Below are positions 36,905 to 47,067 of a DNA stretch of 64,000 nt, piece after piece; within the stretch, counting starts at the first letter, position 1; each line of letters begins with the position of its first letter. The stretch lies in NCBI RefSeq assembly GCF_007679495.1, contig NZ_VEGP01000005.1, positions 80,553-144,552 of the forward strand. Direction: 5' to 3'. This stretch comes from Paenibacillus sp. 32O-W (GTDB lineage Bacteria; Bacillota; Bacilli; Paenibacillales; NBRC-103111). A program made the translations under genes and the position numbers. The notes below the pieces were generated by a model, which was given only the letters and a program-made list of their open reading frames with translations, made no database searches and had not been told where the DNA came from.

Positions 36905-37657
36905 TTAATCCAGAATGTAGATTTGCACATTTTGTTTGCCGAATTTCATCGCCTGCTGCCGGGAATCGGGAACGAAAACATCCACCCGGTTTCCTTTGAT
37001 CGCACCGCCTATATCGGTAGCTGTAGCTACCATTCCTCCTGCCGGAAGCCCGTCATAGGAATAGCCGGTAATAAAGACCTTCGACCCCAGCGGGATGACG
37101 GCAGGATCCACTGCAATACTACCGACCTGCAGAGGATTTCCGAAATAATCACGTCCTGCGTAGCCTCCGTTTTCCTCGGCCGATGCCGTATAGGCAGACG
37201 CTACCGCAGGAATTGCTTTCTTATATGTTAAGGTTTGCCCGGTCGGAGTAACGATGACGTTTGCTTTCACCGGTACAGCGCGCATCGCCGGAGCCGATTT
37301 GCTCTCCTCCTGCTTCGGTTTGTCCGCTTTGGCTTTAGGAGTGGATGCGGCCAAAGGCTGGGCATGGACAGCGGGAGCGGGCGAACTCTGCTGAACGGGC
37401 GGGGCTTCCTCCTGAGCCGGCGCTTCGGGTGCTGCAGCCGCTAGAGCATCCCCCTGCGGTTGATCCGCCTGCTGCTCCGCAGGAACAGGCTGCGGCGCTT
37501 TAACCCACTGTGCGAACTTCATCTCCCGAGGATCCGTTCCATGGGCTTCGGTTTCGTTCCATTTCTGGGAGGCGGCGGATACGGTCGTAGCCAAACTGAT
37601 AGCAACGGTGATCACGGCAATGATTCGGAACGGGACTTTGGAAATCAATCGATTCAT
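36905..37657 (-). CDS. secreted 3D-domain protein, putative lytic enzyme
   Basis: The 250-residue protein has an N-terminal signal (FRIIAVITVAISLATTVSA), a Pro/Ala/Gln-rich linker (about 50-130), and a C-terminal 3D domain (about 155-250) with the three aspartates of the family: AVDPAVIPLGSKV, ATDIGGAIKGNRVDVFV. Such domains resemble lytic transglycosylases (YocH/YabE). The start is ATG 37657, ten bases after AAGGAG. There is no LysM or G5 domain. Confidence 0.85.
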   Translation of the reverse strand: MNRLISKVPFRIIAVITVAISLATTVSAASQKWNETEAHGTDPREMKFAQWVKAPQPVPAEQQADQPQGDALAAAAPEAPAQEEAPPVQQSSPAPAVHAQPLAASTPKAKADKPKQEESKSAPAMRAVPVKANVIVTPTGQTLTYKKAIPAVASAYTASAEENGGYAGRDYFGNPLQVGSIAVDPAVIPLGSKVFITGYSYDGLPAGGMVATATDIGGAIKGNRVDVFVPDSRQQAMKFGKQNVQIYILD

Positions 37658-37992
37658 AGACAAGGTTCTCCTTTAAGTACTGCCGACGAGGTTAGCTGTC
37701 GGGTTAGGATTGAGGATACAACCCCGCATCTGTCGACGCTTCACCCCAAGCGGAAGACAGATACAAGCATTTTCCGCAAAAAACATCCCCCGTACTTATC
37801 TTTCACAAACGATAAGTTTTGGCATTAAGGAGGCTACCATACTCGTATTGGAATGAACATCCACAGAATTTGGCAAACGGTAATGTATGCGCTACACATC
37901 ACGTAATTATGCATACCGTGAAATATATTCCACATTACTATGAATATGAATTTTATGGCCCTATTGGTATTATTAGGTCTATACCCTATTCC

Positions 37993-38091
37993 CTAATTGT
38001 TCTTGAAAATTTGCAGTTCCTTCATTTCCTCCGGAGTCAACGCCGCCAGCTTTTGCTCCAGCCGAAGCTTTGAATAAATGTAAGGTGAAAC
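37993..38091 (-). pseudogene. C-terminal gene remnant
   Basis: The frame reads YSKLRLEQKLAALTPEEMKE followed by LQIFKNN and a stop. This is protein-like (amphipathic, charged) but has no usable start because TAA stands at 38092-38094. The upstream end abuts a palindromic repeat. It looks like the tail of a lost gene truncated near the repeat. Parent family not recognised. The rest of 37658-37992 shows no gene. Confidence 0.35.
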
Positions 38092-38233
38092 TTATACGCT
38101 TATTTTAAAAAAAGCTCCTAACGGAGCCTCTTCGAAGATGAATAACCCGGTTTTAAAGGTAGCTTTTTATGCCAATTAGAAAGTTTGTTCCATTTTAATA
38201 CTTTAATGAACTTAAACTCTCTAATGCGGTAAA
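38070..38233 (+). repeat. composite palindromic repeat (type A 3' hairpin and type B)
   Basis: The plus strand has GTAAGGTGAAACTTATACGC-TTATTTTAAAAAAA (type A 3' hairpin), then GCTCCTAACGGAGCCTCTTCGAAGATGAATAA, then from 38165 a type B unit (GCCAATTAGAAAGTTTGTTCC...TTTAATGAACTTAAACTCTCTAATG-CGGTAAA). It is inverted relative to the copy at 25470-25592 and abuts the terminator at 38231. Confidence 0.75.
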
Positions 38234-38254
38234 AAAGGACCGTTTCAACGGTCC
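38231..38254 (-). terminator. terminator after the SHOCT-domain gene
   Basis: On the minus strand GGACCGT-TGAA-ACGGTCC is followed by TTTTTT, 13 bases after the stop at 38267. Confidence 0.85.
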
Positions 38255-38266
38255 TTCGAATCATCT

Positions 38267-38632
38267 TTACCATTTATCGCGCATAACCTCATCGCGCTTC
38301 TGCTTGAACTCCTCTTCGGTGATCAGCCCTTCTCTCCGCAATCTCTCCAGCTTCCTCAGCTTTTCTTCAAAATCAACGCCGGCTTCCTCCATACTGCGGT
38401 TCAGCGGCCTGTCCGGTCTGACATCCACTTCCCATTCCGCGGCTCCCTGGCTGGAAAATAAATTATAACCATGGTACCCGGTAATGGCTATCGCAATGAC
38501 CGTCCATAGCACTCCAAATATTCCCCCCATAGGCATAACCATCGTAAATCCTATAATCACGAAAACAATTCCGACAATCATGCCAAGGAAAGATGCGGGC
38601 TTGCTTGGACGAACCCGGCCTCTATAGAACAT
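38267..38632 (-). CDS. small membrane protein with SHOCT domain
   Basis: The 121-residue product has two transmembrane segments (about 14-34 and 37-55) and a C-terminal short helical SHOCT motif (KLRKLERLRREGLITEEEFKQKRDEVM), which is found in many oligomerising envelope proteins. ATG behind GGGGGAGG. It is monocistronic. Function unknown. Confidence 0.8.
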   Translation of the reverse strand: MFYRGRVRPSKPASFLGMIVGIVFVIIGFTMVMPMGGIFGVLWTVIAIAITGYHGYNLFSSQGAAEWEVDVRPDRPLNRSMEEAGVDFEEKLRKLERLRREGLITEEEFKQKRDEVMRDKW

Positions 38633-38778
38633 CTCGCCTCCCCCTTTCCGTCTCCCATTACTTGGTTACCTTATTATACGGAAGATATAGAATCCGGTTG
38701 CAAAGGCTGCCCTTCATAATCAGACCATTTGGTTATTTAATGTTTTTCAACAACCTGAAAGGGGATGAAGATATAGGC

Positions 38779-38880
38779 CAAGGATAAACGGCTATCGCCG
38801 TCCTTAGGACGGGCGCGTTTACCGATGAAATATAAGAACAAGTATAAGTCGAAACTTATACTTTCTTATATTTTTAAAAA
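38779..38880 (+). repeat. palindromic repeat type A, copy 2 (most complete)
   Basis: Starts CAAGGATAAACGGCTATCGC, with an inner CGCCGTCC-TTA-GGACGGGCG stem and the outer GGATAAACG/CGTTTACC arms. A second long hairpin follows (ATATAAG..AAGTATAAGT/ACTTATACTT..CTTATAT). It lies between the ftsY terminator and the SHOCT-domain gene. Confidence 0.85.
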
Positions 38881-38908
38881 AAATCGCCGCCCCTTATTGG
38901 GAACGGCT
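38876..38908 (-). terminator. terminator after ftsY
   Basis: On the minus strand GCCG/CGGC and CCC/GGG helices with an AATA loop are followed by ATTTTTTTT, about 17 bases after the ftsY stop. The T-run merges with the end of the type A repeat. Confidence 0.7.
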
Positions 38909-38924
38909 ATTTCCAAGTCCATGT

Positions 38925-39926
38925 TCAAGCTTGGGTTTCTTCCTCTACAGTTTCTTCCGTGATTAAGCCGGCGAATAAGGCATGCACGAACTGTTCGGAA
39001 TCGAACGGCTCCAGATCGTCCATTTTTTCCCCGAGGCCGACCAGTTTAACCGGAATGTTCATTTCTTGACGAATGGCCACTACAATTCCGCCCTTCGCCG
39101 TACCGTCGAGCTTCGTCAGCACAAGGCCCGTCAGGCCGGTCTTATCCCCGAATAATTTCGCTTGGCTAAGCGCATTCTGTCCGGTCGTGGCATCCAGCAC
39201 CAGCAGCACTTCGTGAGGAGCGTCAGGCACTTCCCGGTTGATGACCCGGTAAATTTTATTCAGTTCTTCCATTAAATTGACTTTGTTCTGCAAGCGGCCC
39301 GCCGTGTCGCACAGCAGAATATCGACTCCCCGCGTTTTGGCCGCCTGTACGGCATCGAACATGACTGCCGCCGGGTCCGAGCCGGCTTGCTGCTTAATCA
39401 CATCGACTCCGACCCGCTGGCCCCACACCTCCAGCTGCTCAATCGCTCCCGCCCGGAACGTATCCCCGGCGGCGAGAAGCACCTTCTTGCCCTGCTGCTT
39501 AAAGCGGTGTGCCAGCTTGCCGATCGTGGTCGTCTTGCCGACACCGTTCACGCCGACAAACAGGTAGACCGTTAACCCATTGTCAGACACTCTTAGCGAG
39601 TTGTTCTCGTCCCCTTTAAGAAGCTTGACCAATTTCTCCGAAAGTATAGGCTTCAGCTCGGCGGCATCTTCAATCTTCTGCTTGCGAACCTCCGCCCGCA
39701 GATCGTCAATCAGCTCCATCACCGTATTGACGCCCACATCCGCACCGATCAGAATTTCCTCCAGCTCTTCATAAAATTCTTCGTCAATTTTCTTGCGGCG
39801 AAGAATTAAATCCTCCACTTTCTCAACGAAAGCGTTCCTCGTTTTGGCCAGGCCTTCCTTAAATTTATTGGTCACCGCTTCAGTTTTGCTAGAAATGCTT
39901 TCTTTTAGTTTCTTGAAAAAACTCAT
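38925..39926 (-). CDS. ftsY: signal recognition particle receptor FtsY
   Basis: FtsY is the membrane-side SRP receptor GTPase. The 333-residue product has a short N-terminal A region, the NG domain with GVNGVGKTTTIGKLA, DTAGRLQNK and TKLDGTAKGG. It lies 33 bases after smc, as in B. subtilis. Like other Gram-positive FtsY it has only a short acidic region before the N domain. Confidence 0.98.
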   Translation of the reverse strand: MSFFKKLKESISSKTEAVTNKFKEGLAKTRNAFVEKVEDLILRRKKIDEEFYEELEEILIGADVGVNTVMELIDDLRAEVRKQKIEDAAELKPILSEKLVKLLKGDENNSLRVSDNGLTVYLFVGVNGVGKTTTIGKLAHRFKQQGKKVLLAAGDTFRAGAIEQLEVWGQRVGVDVIKQQAGSDPAAVMFDAVQAAKTRGVDILLCDTAGRLQNKVNLMEELNKIYRVINREVPDAPHEVLLVLDATTGQNALSQAKLFGDKTGLTGLVLTKLDGTAKGGIVVAIRQEMNIPVKLVGLGEKMDDLEPFDSEQFVHALFAGLITEETVEEETQA

Positions 39927-39959
39927 TGAATTTCCTCCAGTTCGGACTTGTACTCACCT

Positions 39960-42900
39960 TTAGGCCGAAACGGCCTCATCTTCCTCCAGCTTAACGGAAA
40001 CCAGCTTGGAAACTCCGCCCTCTTCCATCGTGACTCCATACAGAACGTCGGCTTCTTCCATCGTTCCTTTCCGGTGTGTGACGACGATAAACTGGGTTTC
40101 GTTGGAGAATTCCCGCAAATATTCCGCAAACCGGGATACATTCGCTTCGTCCAGCGCGGCCTCCACCTCATCAAGAACACAGAACGGAACCGGCTTTACG
40201 CGCAATATAGCAAATAACAGGGCAATGGCGGTCAACGCCCTCTCTCCGCCTGACAAGAGCTGGAGATTCTGCAGCTTCTTGCCCGGGGGCTGGGCAACGA
40301 TTTCAATTCCGGTCGCAAGCGGGTTTCCCGGCTCCGACAGGATGAGATCCGCCCGGCCTCCGCCGAACAGCTTGGCGAACACAACGACGAAATGCGAACG
40401 GATCGCTTCGAACGTACTGCGGAAACGGCGCGACATTTCCTCGTCCATCTCCTTGATGACCTGGTAGAGCGTAGCCTTCGCTTCCATCAGGTCCCCTTTC
40501 TGCTCGCTAAGAAACTCGAAACGTTCACTGACCCGGCTGAATTCTTCGATCGCTCCCAGATTGACCTCGCCGAGCCCCGAGATGGACCGCTTCAGCTCTT
40601 TAACCGTATGCTGAACTTCTTCAATGTTATCGGGAAGAGGATAACGTTCCTTGGCCAGCTCATAACCGATTTCATAGTCCTCGGACAACTTCTTGAGCAG
40701 ATTGTCAAGCTCCACATCCAGCCGATTGGCCCGAACCTCGGTTTGATGAAGCTGTTCCTCCACCCGCTTCAGTTCGTTCCTCTGCTCTCTTGTTTTGCTT
40801 TCCTCCTGCTCCAGTTGTTGAATCCAGTTGGCCCGTTCCGCCCGTTTGAACTCGATCGTCTCCAGGCACTCCTGCTTCTGAATCTTCAGCTGATTGAGCT
40901 GCTCCACCTGCTTAACGCTTTGGTCTTCAATCTCGCTCAGATCCTTGTCCATCTGCAGGAGCAGATGCTGGTTCTGTTCCTGCTCGCTCTGCGATAACTT
41001 GAAATCTCCTTCCAGCCTCCGATACTGTTCCACCAGAGACTGCTTCTCCTGGGACAGGGAAGCCGCCTGTACCTTAAGCTCGGTTAATTGGCCCAGTAGC
41101 TCTTCCTTGGCCGATTCGCTCGCTTTACGCGCAAGCTCGGCTTTCCGGATAGCCTCTTGCAGTTCCTGCTCTCTCCGGGCAAGCTCCTCAAGCAGCTCCT
41201 CCGCTTCCCTTCTGCGAGTCTCGAATTGCTCCCGCTCCTCGGTCAAAGCCTGCTTATCCTGTGTATAGAGGGTGTAATGCTCCTCCATTTTCTTCGCTTC
41301 GTTGGTCAATGGAGCAAGCTCGGCGGCATACTGCTGCTCTTCGATCCGCTTCTGCTCGCCCTGCTCGCGAAGAACTTCCAACTGCTCGTTCTCGGAAGCT
41401 AGCTCCACCTTCAATTGCCCGGATTTGCCGACCAGCAGCGACAGTTGGCTTTGCGATTGGGCGATTTCCTTCTCCAGCTCCTCTATCTGGCGCTGCCGCC
41501 CGAGTAAGCTTGTCGATTTCTTATGCTGGCTGCCTCCCGTCATCGAGCCTCCCGGGTTAACGATATCGCCTTCCAGCGTCACTACCCGGTAACGGTATTG
41601 ACAGCGGGCCGCGATCCGGTTAGCCTGCTCCAGAGTCTGGGCGATGATGACATGGCCGAGCAAGCTGGTTACGATCGACGTATACTTCGGGTCATAACGA
41701 ATCAAATCGGCGGCAATGCCGACGAAGCCATCGGTACTCTGTACGGATTTACGGTCCGATTCCCCGATTGTTCTGCCGCGGATGACGTCCAGCGGCAGGA
41801 AGGTTGCCCTTCCCAACTGCCTTTGTTTCAGGAAAGAGATGGCCTCGCGGCCGTTAGCCTCATTCTCCACGACAATGTGTTGAAGCGCACCGCCAAGCGC
41901 CGTCTCTACAGCAAGCTCCACTTCCGCCGGAACCTGGATCAGCTCCGCAACGGCGCCATGAATCCCGCGCAAACCGCCAGGCCGCTTGGTCGCCTTCAGC
42001 ACTTCCTTGACCCCATGCATAAAACCGTCATAGTCGTTCTGCATCTCTTTCATCGTATCTCTCCGGGACACGATGGAGTCAAGCTTCTGCTCCCACTTAC
42101 GGACGGTCGCCTGAGTCTGCTCCAGCAGACTGGTCTTCGTCCTCAAGCTTTCGAGCTTCGTACTGTATTGCTGGCGGATATCGGCAAGCTGCTCCCCGGC
42201 CGCGGCAAGCTTCTGTTCAAGCTCCGCTTTGCGTTCGACGAGCCGCTCCCTCTCCTCCGTCCATTTCGCCTTTTCGTTCTCGAGCCGTTCCGCCCGGCGC
42301 TGTATAGTTTCCAACTGTTGCTCGGCATAGCGGATTTCGTTACGGCTCTGGGCCATACGGTTTAACGTCTCCAACAGCTCCGCCTTCAGCTCTTCCTCGG
42401 TTTCGCTGCTGATGCCTCCTTCAACCCCCAGAAGCCTCTCTTCCTCCGAAGCCAACCGGTCACGGCAATCCTCGAGCTGCTGGGAGATTTCAACAATCTT
42501 ATCCTTGGTTTGCTTAATCTCTTCCTGCTTTTCGGCGAGCCGTTCCGCTTGGTGCCGGATCGTCTGCTCCAACTGCGCCCGATTGCCGATCGTATTCTTC
42601 CTGCGCTCTTTTAATACTTCTCCATGGCCCTCGCACTTTTCGGAGTCTTCGCTAATTTGCAGCAGCTTAGCCTGCAGCTCCTGCAGCTCCTGATCCAGTC
42701 TCCCTGTCTCCCAACGGTGCTTCTCCAGGAAGGCGTCATGCTGGTGAACTATCCCGGCCAATTCCATCTGCTGAGCCCGCAGCTCGTCCAGCTTCTGCTG
42801 TGTCTCGGACCAGCTCTGGTGGATGTTATCTATTTGATACACATAAACGGAAATTTCGCTCTGCTTCAGCTCTTCCCTTAACCGCTTATACTGCTTAGCC

Positions 42901-43532
42901 TTCTCGGCCTGCTCCTGCAGAGGCCCGATCTGATCCTCCAGCTCGGAGACCAGATCATGAATGCGAAGCAGGTTCTGCTCGGTTTCGTCCAGCTTCTTTT
43001 CCGCGTCCTTCTTACGGGTCTTGTACTTGACAATCCCTGACGCTTCCTCAAATATCCCTCTTCGGTCCTCGGATTTCGTGCTTAATATTTCTTCAATCCG
43101 CCCCTGCCCGATAATCGAATAAGCTTCCTTACCGATTCCCGTATCCATGAAAAGCTCGGTAATATCTTTCAGGCGGCATGGTTGTTTATTGATGAGATAC
43201 TCGCTCTCCCCGCTTCGGTGCACCCGACGGGTGACGGTCACCTCGCTGAAATCAAGCCCGAGAGCATTGTCGGAATTGTCCAAGGTTAAGGATACTTCCC
43301 CGTAATTAACCGCTTTACGGGAATCGCTTCCGGCGAAAATCACGTCCTCCATCTTGCCTCCGCGAAGAGATCGGGCGCTCTGTTCACCCAAGACCCAGCG
43401 GATTCCGTCGGATATGTTGCTCTTTCCGCTTCCGTTCGGACCCACGACGGCGGTAATTCCTTGTACAAATTCCAATTCGGTTTTGTCGGCAAACGATTTG
43501 AATCCCGCCAGTTCAATCCGCTTTAATAACAT
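39960..43532 (-). CDS. smc: chromosome condensation protein SMC
   Basis: SMC with ScpA and ScpB loads at parS and extrudes DNA loops. The 1190-residue protein has the N-terminal Walker A GPNGSGKSN near residue 33, coiled coil, a flexible hinge near 520-640 (VPAEVELAVETALGGALQ, GGSMTGGS), a returning coil, and the C-terminal ABC signature LSGGERALTAIALLFA and Walker B FCVLDEVEAALDEAN. It follows rnc and precedes ftsY. Confidence 0.98.
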   Translation of the reverse strand: MLLKRIELAGFKSFADKTELEFVQGITAVVGPNGSGKSNISDGIRWVLGEQSARSLRGGKMEDVIFAGSDSRKAVNYGEVSLTLDNSDNALGLDFSEVTVTRRVHRSGESEYLINKQPCRLKDITELFMDTGIGKEAYSIIGQGRIEEILSTKSEDRRGIFEEASGIVKYKTRKKDAEKKLDETEQNLLRIHDLVSELEDQIGPLQEQAEKAKQYKRLREELKQSEISVYVYQIDNIHQSWSETQQKLDELRAQQMELAGIVHQHDAFLEKHRWETGRLDQELQELQAKLLQISEDSEKCEGHGEVLKERRKNTIGNRAQLEQTIRHQAERLAEKQEEIKQTKDKIVEISQQLEDCRDRLASEEERLLGVEGGISSETEEELKAELLETLNRMAQSRNEIRYAEQQLETIQRRAERLENEKAKWTEERERLVERKAELEQKLAAAGEQLADIRQQYSTKLESLRTKTSLLEQTQATVRKWEQKLDSIVSRRDTMKEMQNDYDGFMHGVKEVLKATKRPGGLRGIHGAVAELIQVPAEVELAVETALGGALQHIVVENEANGREAISFLKQRQLGRATFLPLDVIRGRTIGESDRKSVQSTDGFVGIAADLIRYDPKYTSIVTSLLGHVIIAQTLEQANRIAARCQYRYRVVTLEGDIVNPGGSMTGGSQHKKSTSLLGRQRQIEELEKEIAQSQSQLSLLVGKSGQLKVELASENEQLEVLREQGEQKRIEEQQYAAELAPLTNEAKKMEEHYTLYTQDKQALTEEREQFETRRREAEELLEELARREQELQEAIRKAELARKASESAKEELLGQLTELKVQAASLSQEKQSLVEQYRRLEGDFKLSQSEQEQNQHLLLQMDKDLSEIEDQSVKQVEQLNQLKIQKQECLETIEFKRAERANWIQQLEQEESKTREQRNELKRVEEQLHQTEVRANRLDVELDNLLKKLSEDYEIGYELAKERYPLPDNIEEVQHTVKELKRSISGLGEVNLGAIEEFSRVSERFEFLSEQKGDLMEAKATLYQVIKEMDEEMSRRFRSTFEAIRSHFVVVFAKLFGGGRADLILSEPGNPLATGIEIVAQPPGKKLQNLQLLSGGERALTAIALLFAILRVKPVPFCVLDEVEAALDEANVSRFAEYLREFSNETQFIVVTHRKGTMEEADVLYGVTMEEGGVSKLVSVKLEEDEAVSA

Positions 43533-43646
43533 GGTCTCACCTCAAAGCTATTGTATCATAACCTGTCGCAATAAAAGAGGGGAACTTGCTTCAGCAAATA
43601 CAGGTCATATTGATTTTTTATGGCCGGATTTATCCATTTCTCATGG

Positions 43647-43691
43647 AAAAAGAGCGAAGCAGGCGGCGGCCATGACCGTCCCTGTTCGCTC
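43647..43691 (-). terminator. terminator after rnc
   Basis: On the minus strand GAGCGAACAGG pairs with CCTGCTTCGCTC (one bulged base) around an internal GC-rich loop, followed by TTTTT. It lies about 30 bases after the rnc stop and before smc, so smc-ftsY may have its own promoter or rely on read-through. Confidence 0.75.
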
Positions 43692-43721
43692 TCCTCCGAT
43701 GCATGCCGGTTTGCCGGCGGT

Positions 43722-44420
43722 TCATCTGACCTTGACATTCAAGCTGAGCAAGGCCTGTGCGGCGGCTTGCTGTTCCGCCTCTTTCTTGGAACGACCGCAT
43801 CCTTGGCCGAGCAGCTTGTCGCCCATCTTCACTTCCGCGATAAATTCCTTCTCATGCGCCGGTCCCCGTTCCTCGACTATCCGATATTCCAGGAGCCCCA
43901 TATTATGCTGCTGTGTATGTTCCTGCAGTTGGGTTTTGTAGTCGAGAATTTGCGGCTTCCCTTCTCCGGACAGCTTCGGGAACACATGCTGGCGAAGAAA
44001 CACTTTGACCGCTTCCAAGCCTTGATCCAGATACAGGGCTCCGACGAAAGATTCGAAGACATCCGCAAGCAAAGCAGGCCGGGTTCTTCCCCCTGTCAGC
44101 TCTTCCCCTTTGCCGAGCAGCACGTAACTGCCGAAATCGAGCTGTTCGGCAAACAGGACCAAAGATGGTTCGCAAACGATAGAAGCTCTGAGCTTGGTCA
44201 ATTCTCCCTCGGTCCGATGAGGAAACGTATCATACAAGTATTCCGAAACCGTCAACTCCAGTACCGCATCCCCCAGAAATTCCAGTCGTTCATTATCCTT
44301 GCTCCCTGCGACCCGGTTCTCATTCACATAAGAGGAATGGGTAAAGGCTTGGCGCAGCAAAGACGGATTATGAAAACAGATGCCGAGGGCGGACTGGAGC
44401 TGCTTTAAATCCCGATTCAT
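43722..44420 (-). CDS. rnc: ribonuclease III
   Basis: RNase III cuts dsRNA, including rRNA precursors. The 232-residue protein has the catalytic signature [14 protein letters not shown], the second acidic site in [16 protein letters not shown], and a C-terminal dsRBD (about 158-230). The start is ATG 44420 six bases after AGGTG; a GTG three codons upstream overlaps that site. It follows fabF. Confidence 0.97.
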   Translation of the reverse strand: MNRDLKQLQSALGICFHNPSLLRQAFTHSSYVNENRVAGSKDNERLEFLGDAVLELTVSEYLYDTFPHRTEGELTKLRASIVCEPSLVLFAEQLDFGSYVLLGKGEELTGGRTRPALLADVFESFVGALYLDQGLEAVKVFLRQHVFPKLSGEGKPQILDYKTQLQEHTQQHNMGLLEYRIVEERGPAHEKEFIAEVKMGDKLLGQGCGRSKKEAEQQAAAQALLSLNVKVR

Positions 44421-44442
44421 CGAAAACACCTGCTTTGTTAGG

Positions 44443-45681
44443 TTATTCTTCGTATTTCCTCAAAATAATCGTTGCGTTATGACCTCCGAACCCGAACGAG
44501 TTGGACATCGTTACTTTAACGTCGGTTTTGCGTGGAGTATTAGGTACGTAATCGAGATCGCACTCCGGATCCTGATTATCCAGATTAATCGTCGGCGGAA
44601 GCATGCCGTGCTTGATGGCGAGCCCGCAAATGACCGCCTCTACTCCCCCGGCCGCGCCCAACAGGTGCCCGGTCATCGATTTGGTCGAGCTGACCGCAAG
44701 CTTGCTTGCATGCTCTCCGAACGCTTCCTTGATGGCCTTCGTCTCCGAAATGTCGCCAACCGGCGTCGAAGTGCCGTGAGCATTGATATAATCAACATCT
44801 GCAGGTGTCAATCCGGCATCTTGCAGCGCCTTCTTCATACAGCGCGCCGCTCCATTCGGATCCGGATCGGTCATATGATGAGCGTCTCCGCTCATTCCGT
44901 AGCCGATCACTTCGGCATAAATTTTCGCGCCGCGCCGCAGAGCATGCTCCAGAGATTCCAGAATGAGAATTCCCGATCCTTCGCCCATGACAAAACCATC
45001 CCGGTCCTTATCGAAGGGCCGGCTTGCCTTCTCCGGCTCGTCATTGCGCGTTGACATGGCCCGCAGAGCACAGAATCCGGCCATGCCGGTCGGCGAAATA
45101 GTCGCTTCCGCGCCGCCGCAAATCATGACATCCGCGTCACCGCGCTGAATGATCTTGAACGAATCCCCAATCGAATGGCTTCCCGTGGCACAAGCCGTCA
45201 CAGCCGTCGTATTGGGACCCTTCGCCCCGGTGGCCATCGATATTTGTCCGGAAGCCATATTGGCAATCATCATCGGGATAAAGAAGGGGCTTACTCTCTT
45301 GGGACCTTTCTCCAGCAAAATCTTGTGCTGCTCCTCCCAAGTGGTTAAACCGCCGATTCCCGATCCGACAATAACCCCGACCCGTTCCGGATCGGTCTGA
45401 TCTCGTATATTTAAATCCGCATCCTGCAAAGCCTTCTGGCTGGCCGCCAGTGCAAATTGCACGAAACGGTCCATGCGGCGCGCATCTCTTTTATCCATAT
45501 AATCTTCCGGGCTGAAATCTTTAATAGATGCCGCAATGCGCGTGGGATACTCGCTAACATCGAAGCTCTCGATCAGAGAAACACCGGACTTACCTGCCAT
45601 CAAATGATCCCAAAATGTTTCGAGCTCATGACCGAGTGAAGTCATAATCCCCAAACCTGTTACAACCACCCGCTGTGCCAT
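44443..45681 (-). CDS. fabF: 3-oxoacyl-ACP synthase II
   Basis: FabF elongates fatty acyl-ACP by Claisen condensation with malonyl-ACP. The 412-residue product from ATG 45681 (GAGGTG upstream) has the nucleophile Cys in [11 protein letters not shown] and the two catalytic His in [11 protein letters not shown] and [12 protein letters not shown]. The frame is open 17 codons further. In B. subtilis fabF lies elsewhere; here it follows acpP, as in Paenibacillus. Confidence 0.97.
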   Translation of the reverse strand: MAQRVVVTGLGIMTSLGHELETFWDHLMAGKSGVSLIESFDVSEYPTRIAASIKDFSPEDYMDKRDARRMDRFVQFALAASQKALQDADLNIRDQTDPERVGVIVGSGIGGLTTWEEQHKILLEKGPKRVSPFFIPMMIANMASGQISMATGAKGPNTTAVTACATGSHSIGDSFKIIQRGDADVMICGGAEATISPTGMAGFCALRAMSTRNDEPEKASRPFDKDRDGFVMGEGSGILILESLEHALRRGAKIYAEVIGYGMSGDAHHMTDPDPNGAARCMKKALQDAGLTPADVDYINAHGTSTPVGDISETKAIKEAFGEHASKLAVSSTKSMTGHLLGAAGGVEAVICGLAIKHGMLPPTINLDNQDPECDLDYVPNTPRKTDVKVTMSNSFGFGGHNATIILRKYEE

Positions 45682-45777
45682 GGTTTCACCTCTATACTTA
45701 ACATTTATGGCTGATTTCCTGTGAAGCGGCAAGGCAGGATAAGTCCCGTTGTACTAGACCAAACGGGACTTACCGGC

Positions 45778-46014
45778 TTATTGCTTATTAGATTCTATGT
45801 AGGCGATAACTTCTCCCACGGTTGTAATCTTCTCCGCATCCTCGTCGGAAATCTCCATATCGAACTCGTCTTCCAGCTCCATAACCAATTCCACTACATC
45901 TAAGGAATCAGCGCCTAAATCGTCTTTAAAAGATGCTTCAGGGGTAACTTCGGATTCCTCCACCCCAAGGCGATCAACGACAATTCGCTTTACACGATCC
46001 AAAACATCGGACAT
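45778..46014 (-). CDS. acpP: acyl carrier protein
   Basis: ACP carries acyl intermediates on a phosphopantetheine arm. The 78-residue acidic protein has the attachment Ser in [18 protein letters not shown]. It is preceded by GGAGGTGAG. A candidate promoter with a FapR-like half site lies at 46037-46065 in the gap from fabG. Confidence 0.98.
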   Translation of the reverse strand: MSDVLDRVKRIVVDRLGVEESEVTPEASFKDDLGADSLDVVELVMELEDEFDMEISDEDAEKITTVGEVIAYIESNKQ

Positions 46015-46036
46015 CCCGGCTCACCTCCTCTTTGGT

Positions 46037-46065
46037 ATTATACGAAAATTAGCACCAAATTACCA
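46037..46065 (-). promoter_or_regulatory. candidate acpP promoter with FapR-like half site
   Basis: The minus strand has a perfect TATAAT at 46037-46042 and, between it and a weak -35 (TGGTAA, 46060-46065), TTTGGTGCTAAT. TGGTGCTAAT is identical to half of the operator at 50748-50769. The second half does not match the palindrome well. This suggests extra transcription of acpP-fabF under partial FapR control. Confidence 0.45.
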
Positions 46066-46251
46066 TAGAATCGTAAACAAGCTTTTACTAGAAATGAGAC
46101 TTTCGGCAGAGCGGTTCTTTTAACGACCGCAGCCGTCTCCCAGACTTTTCATTTCCTAGCAACAGAAGGAAGCAATCCGGCGGTAACCGCTAAACCGTGA
46201 CTTGACTTCCGACTGATGGAGAAAGTTGCAGGCACACCGGTCCCGGCAGAG

Positions 46252-46992
46252 CTACATGTACATTCCGCCGTCGATATGAAGCGTCTGTCCGGTCATGTAG
46301 GCTGCATCATCGGAGGCCAGAAAACGGACCGCCTTGGCAATTTCCTCCGGCTGTCCCAGCCTCGCAAGCGGAATCTGCCTCAGCAGTTGGTCCCGGGTCT
46401 CTCCCTGCAGCTGGTCGGTCATATCCGTCACAATAAATCCGGGAGCTATTGCGTTGACTGTAATACCGCGGGAGGCCAGCTCCTTCGCCGCCGTCTTGGT
46501 CATGCCGATGACACCGGCCTTGGCCGCGGCGTAGTTAACCTGTCCCGGGTTGCCCAATGAACCGACAACGGAAGAGATGTTGATGATCCGTCCGGACCGC
46601 TGCTTCATCATCGGTCTGGTCACCGCCTTCAGGCAGTTGAACACTCCCTTGAGATTGGTGGCGATGACTTCGTCGAACTCGTCTTCTTTCATACGCATAA
46701 TTAGATTATCCCTAGTTATTCCGGCATTATTCACCAGAATATCCAGGCGGCCGAATTCCTCCACTACCTGCTTGACCATTTCTTCGACCTGGGCGGAATC
46801 CTTCACGTCGGCTTTGATTTTCATCGAGCGCCGGCCGAGAGCGGTAATCTCCTTAACCACCTCTTCGGCAGCGCCCTCGCTGCCCGCATAATTAACGACC
46901 ACATCCGCCCCGGATTCAGCCAGATGAAGAGCAATGGCCCGGCCGATCCCTCTGGAAGCCCCGGTGACGAGGGCGATTTTTCCTGTCAGCAT
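46252..46992 (-). CDS. fabG: 3-oxoacyl-ACP reductase
   Basis: FabG is the NADPH-dependent short-chain dehydrogenase of fatty-acid elongation. The 246-residue protein has the GASRGIGRA nucleotide motif, [10 protein letters not shown], and the catalytic Ser-Tyr-Lys (SSVVG...YAAAK). ATG 46992 follows GGAGG by seven bases. In the fabH-fabD-fabG-acpP series. Confidence 0.97.
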   Translation of the reverse strand: MLTGKIALVTGASRGIGRAIALHLAESGADVVVNYAGSEGAAEEVVKEITALGRRSMKIKADVKDSAQVEEMVKQVVEEFGRLDILVNNAGITRDNLIMRMKEDEFDEVIATNLKGVFNCLKAVTRPMMKQRSGRIINISSVVGSLGNPGQVNYAAAKAGVIGMTKTAAKELASRGITVNAIAPGFIVTDMTDQLQGETRDQLLRQIPLARLGQPEEIAKAVRFLASDDAAYMTGQTLHIDGGMYM

Positions 46993-47067
46993 CAAGTTCC
47001 CTCCTGTTTCACAGATTGTAATCCGATTAGTTACCTATTGAGGTGTTGCAGCAAAGACGGGTGTTAA

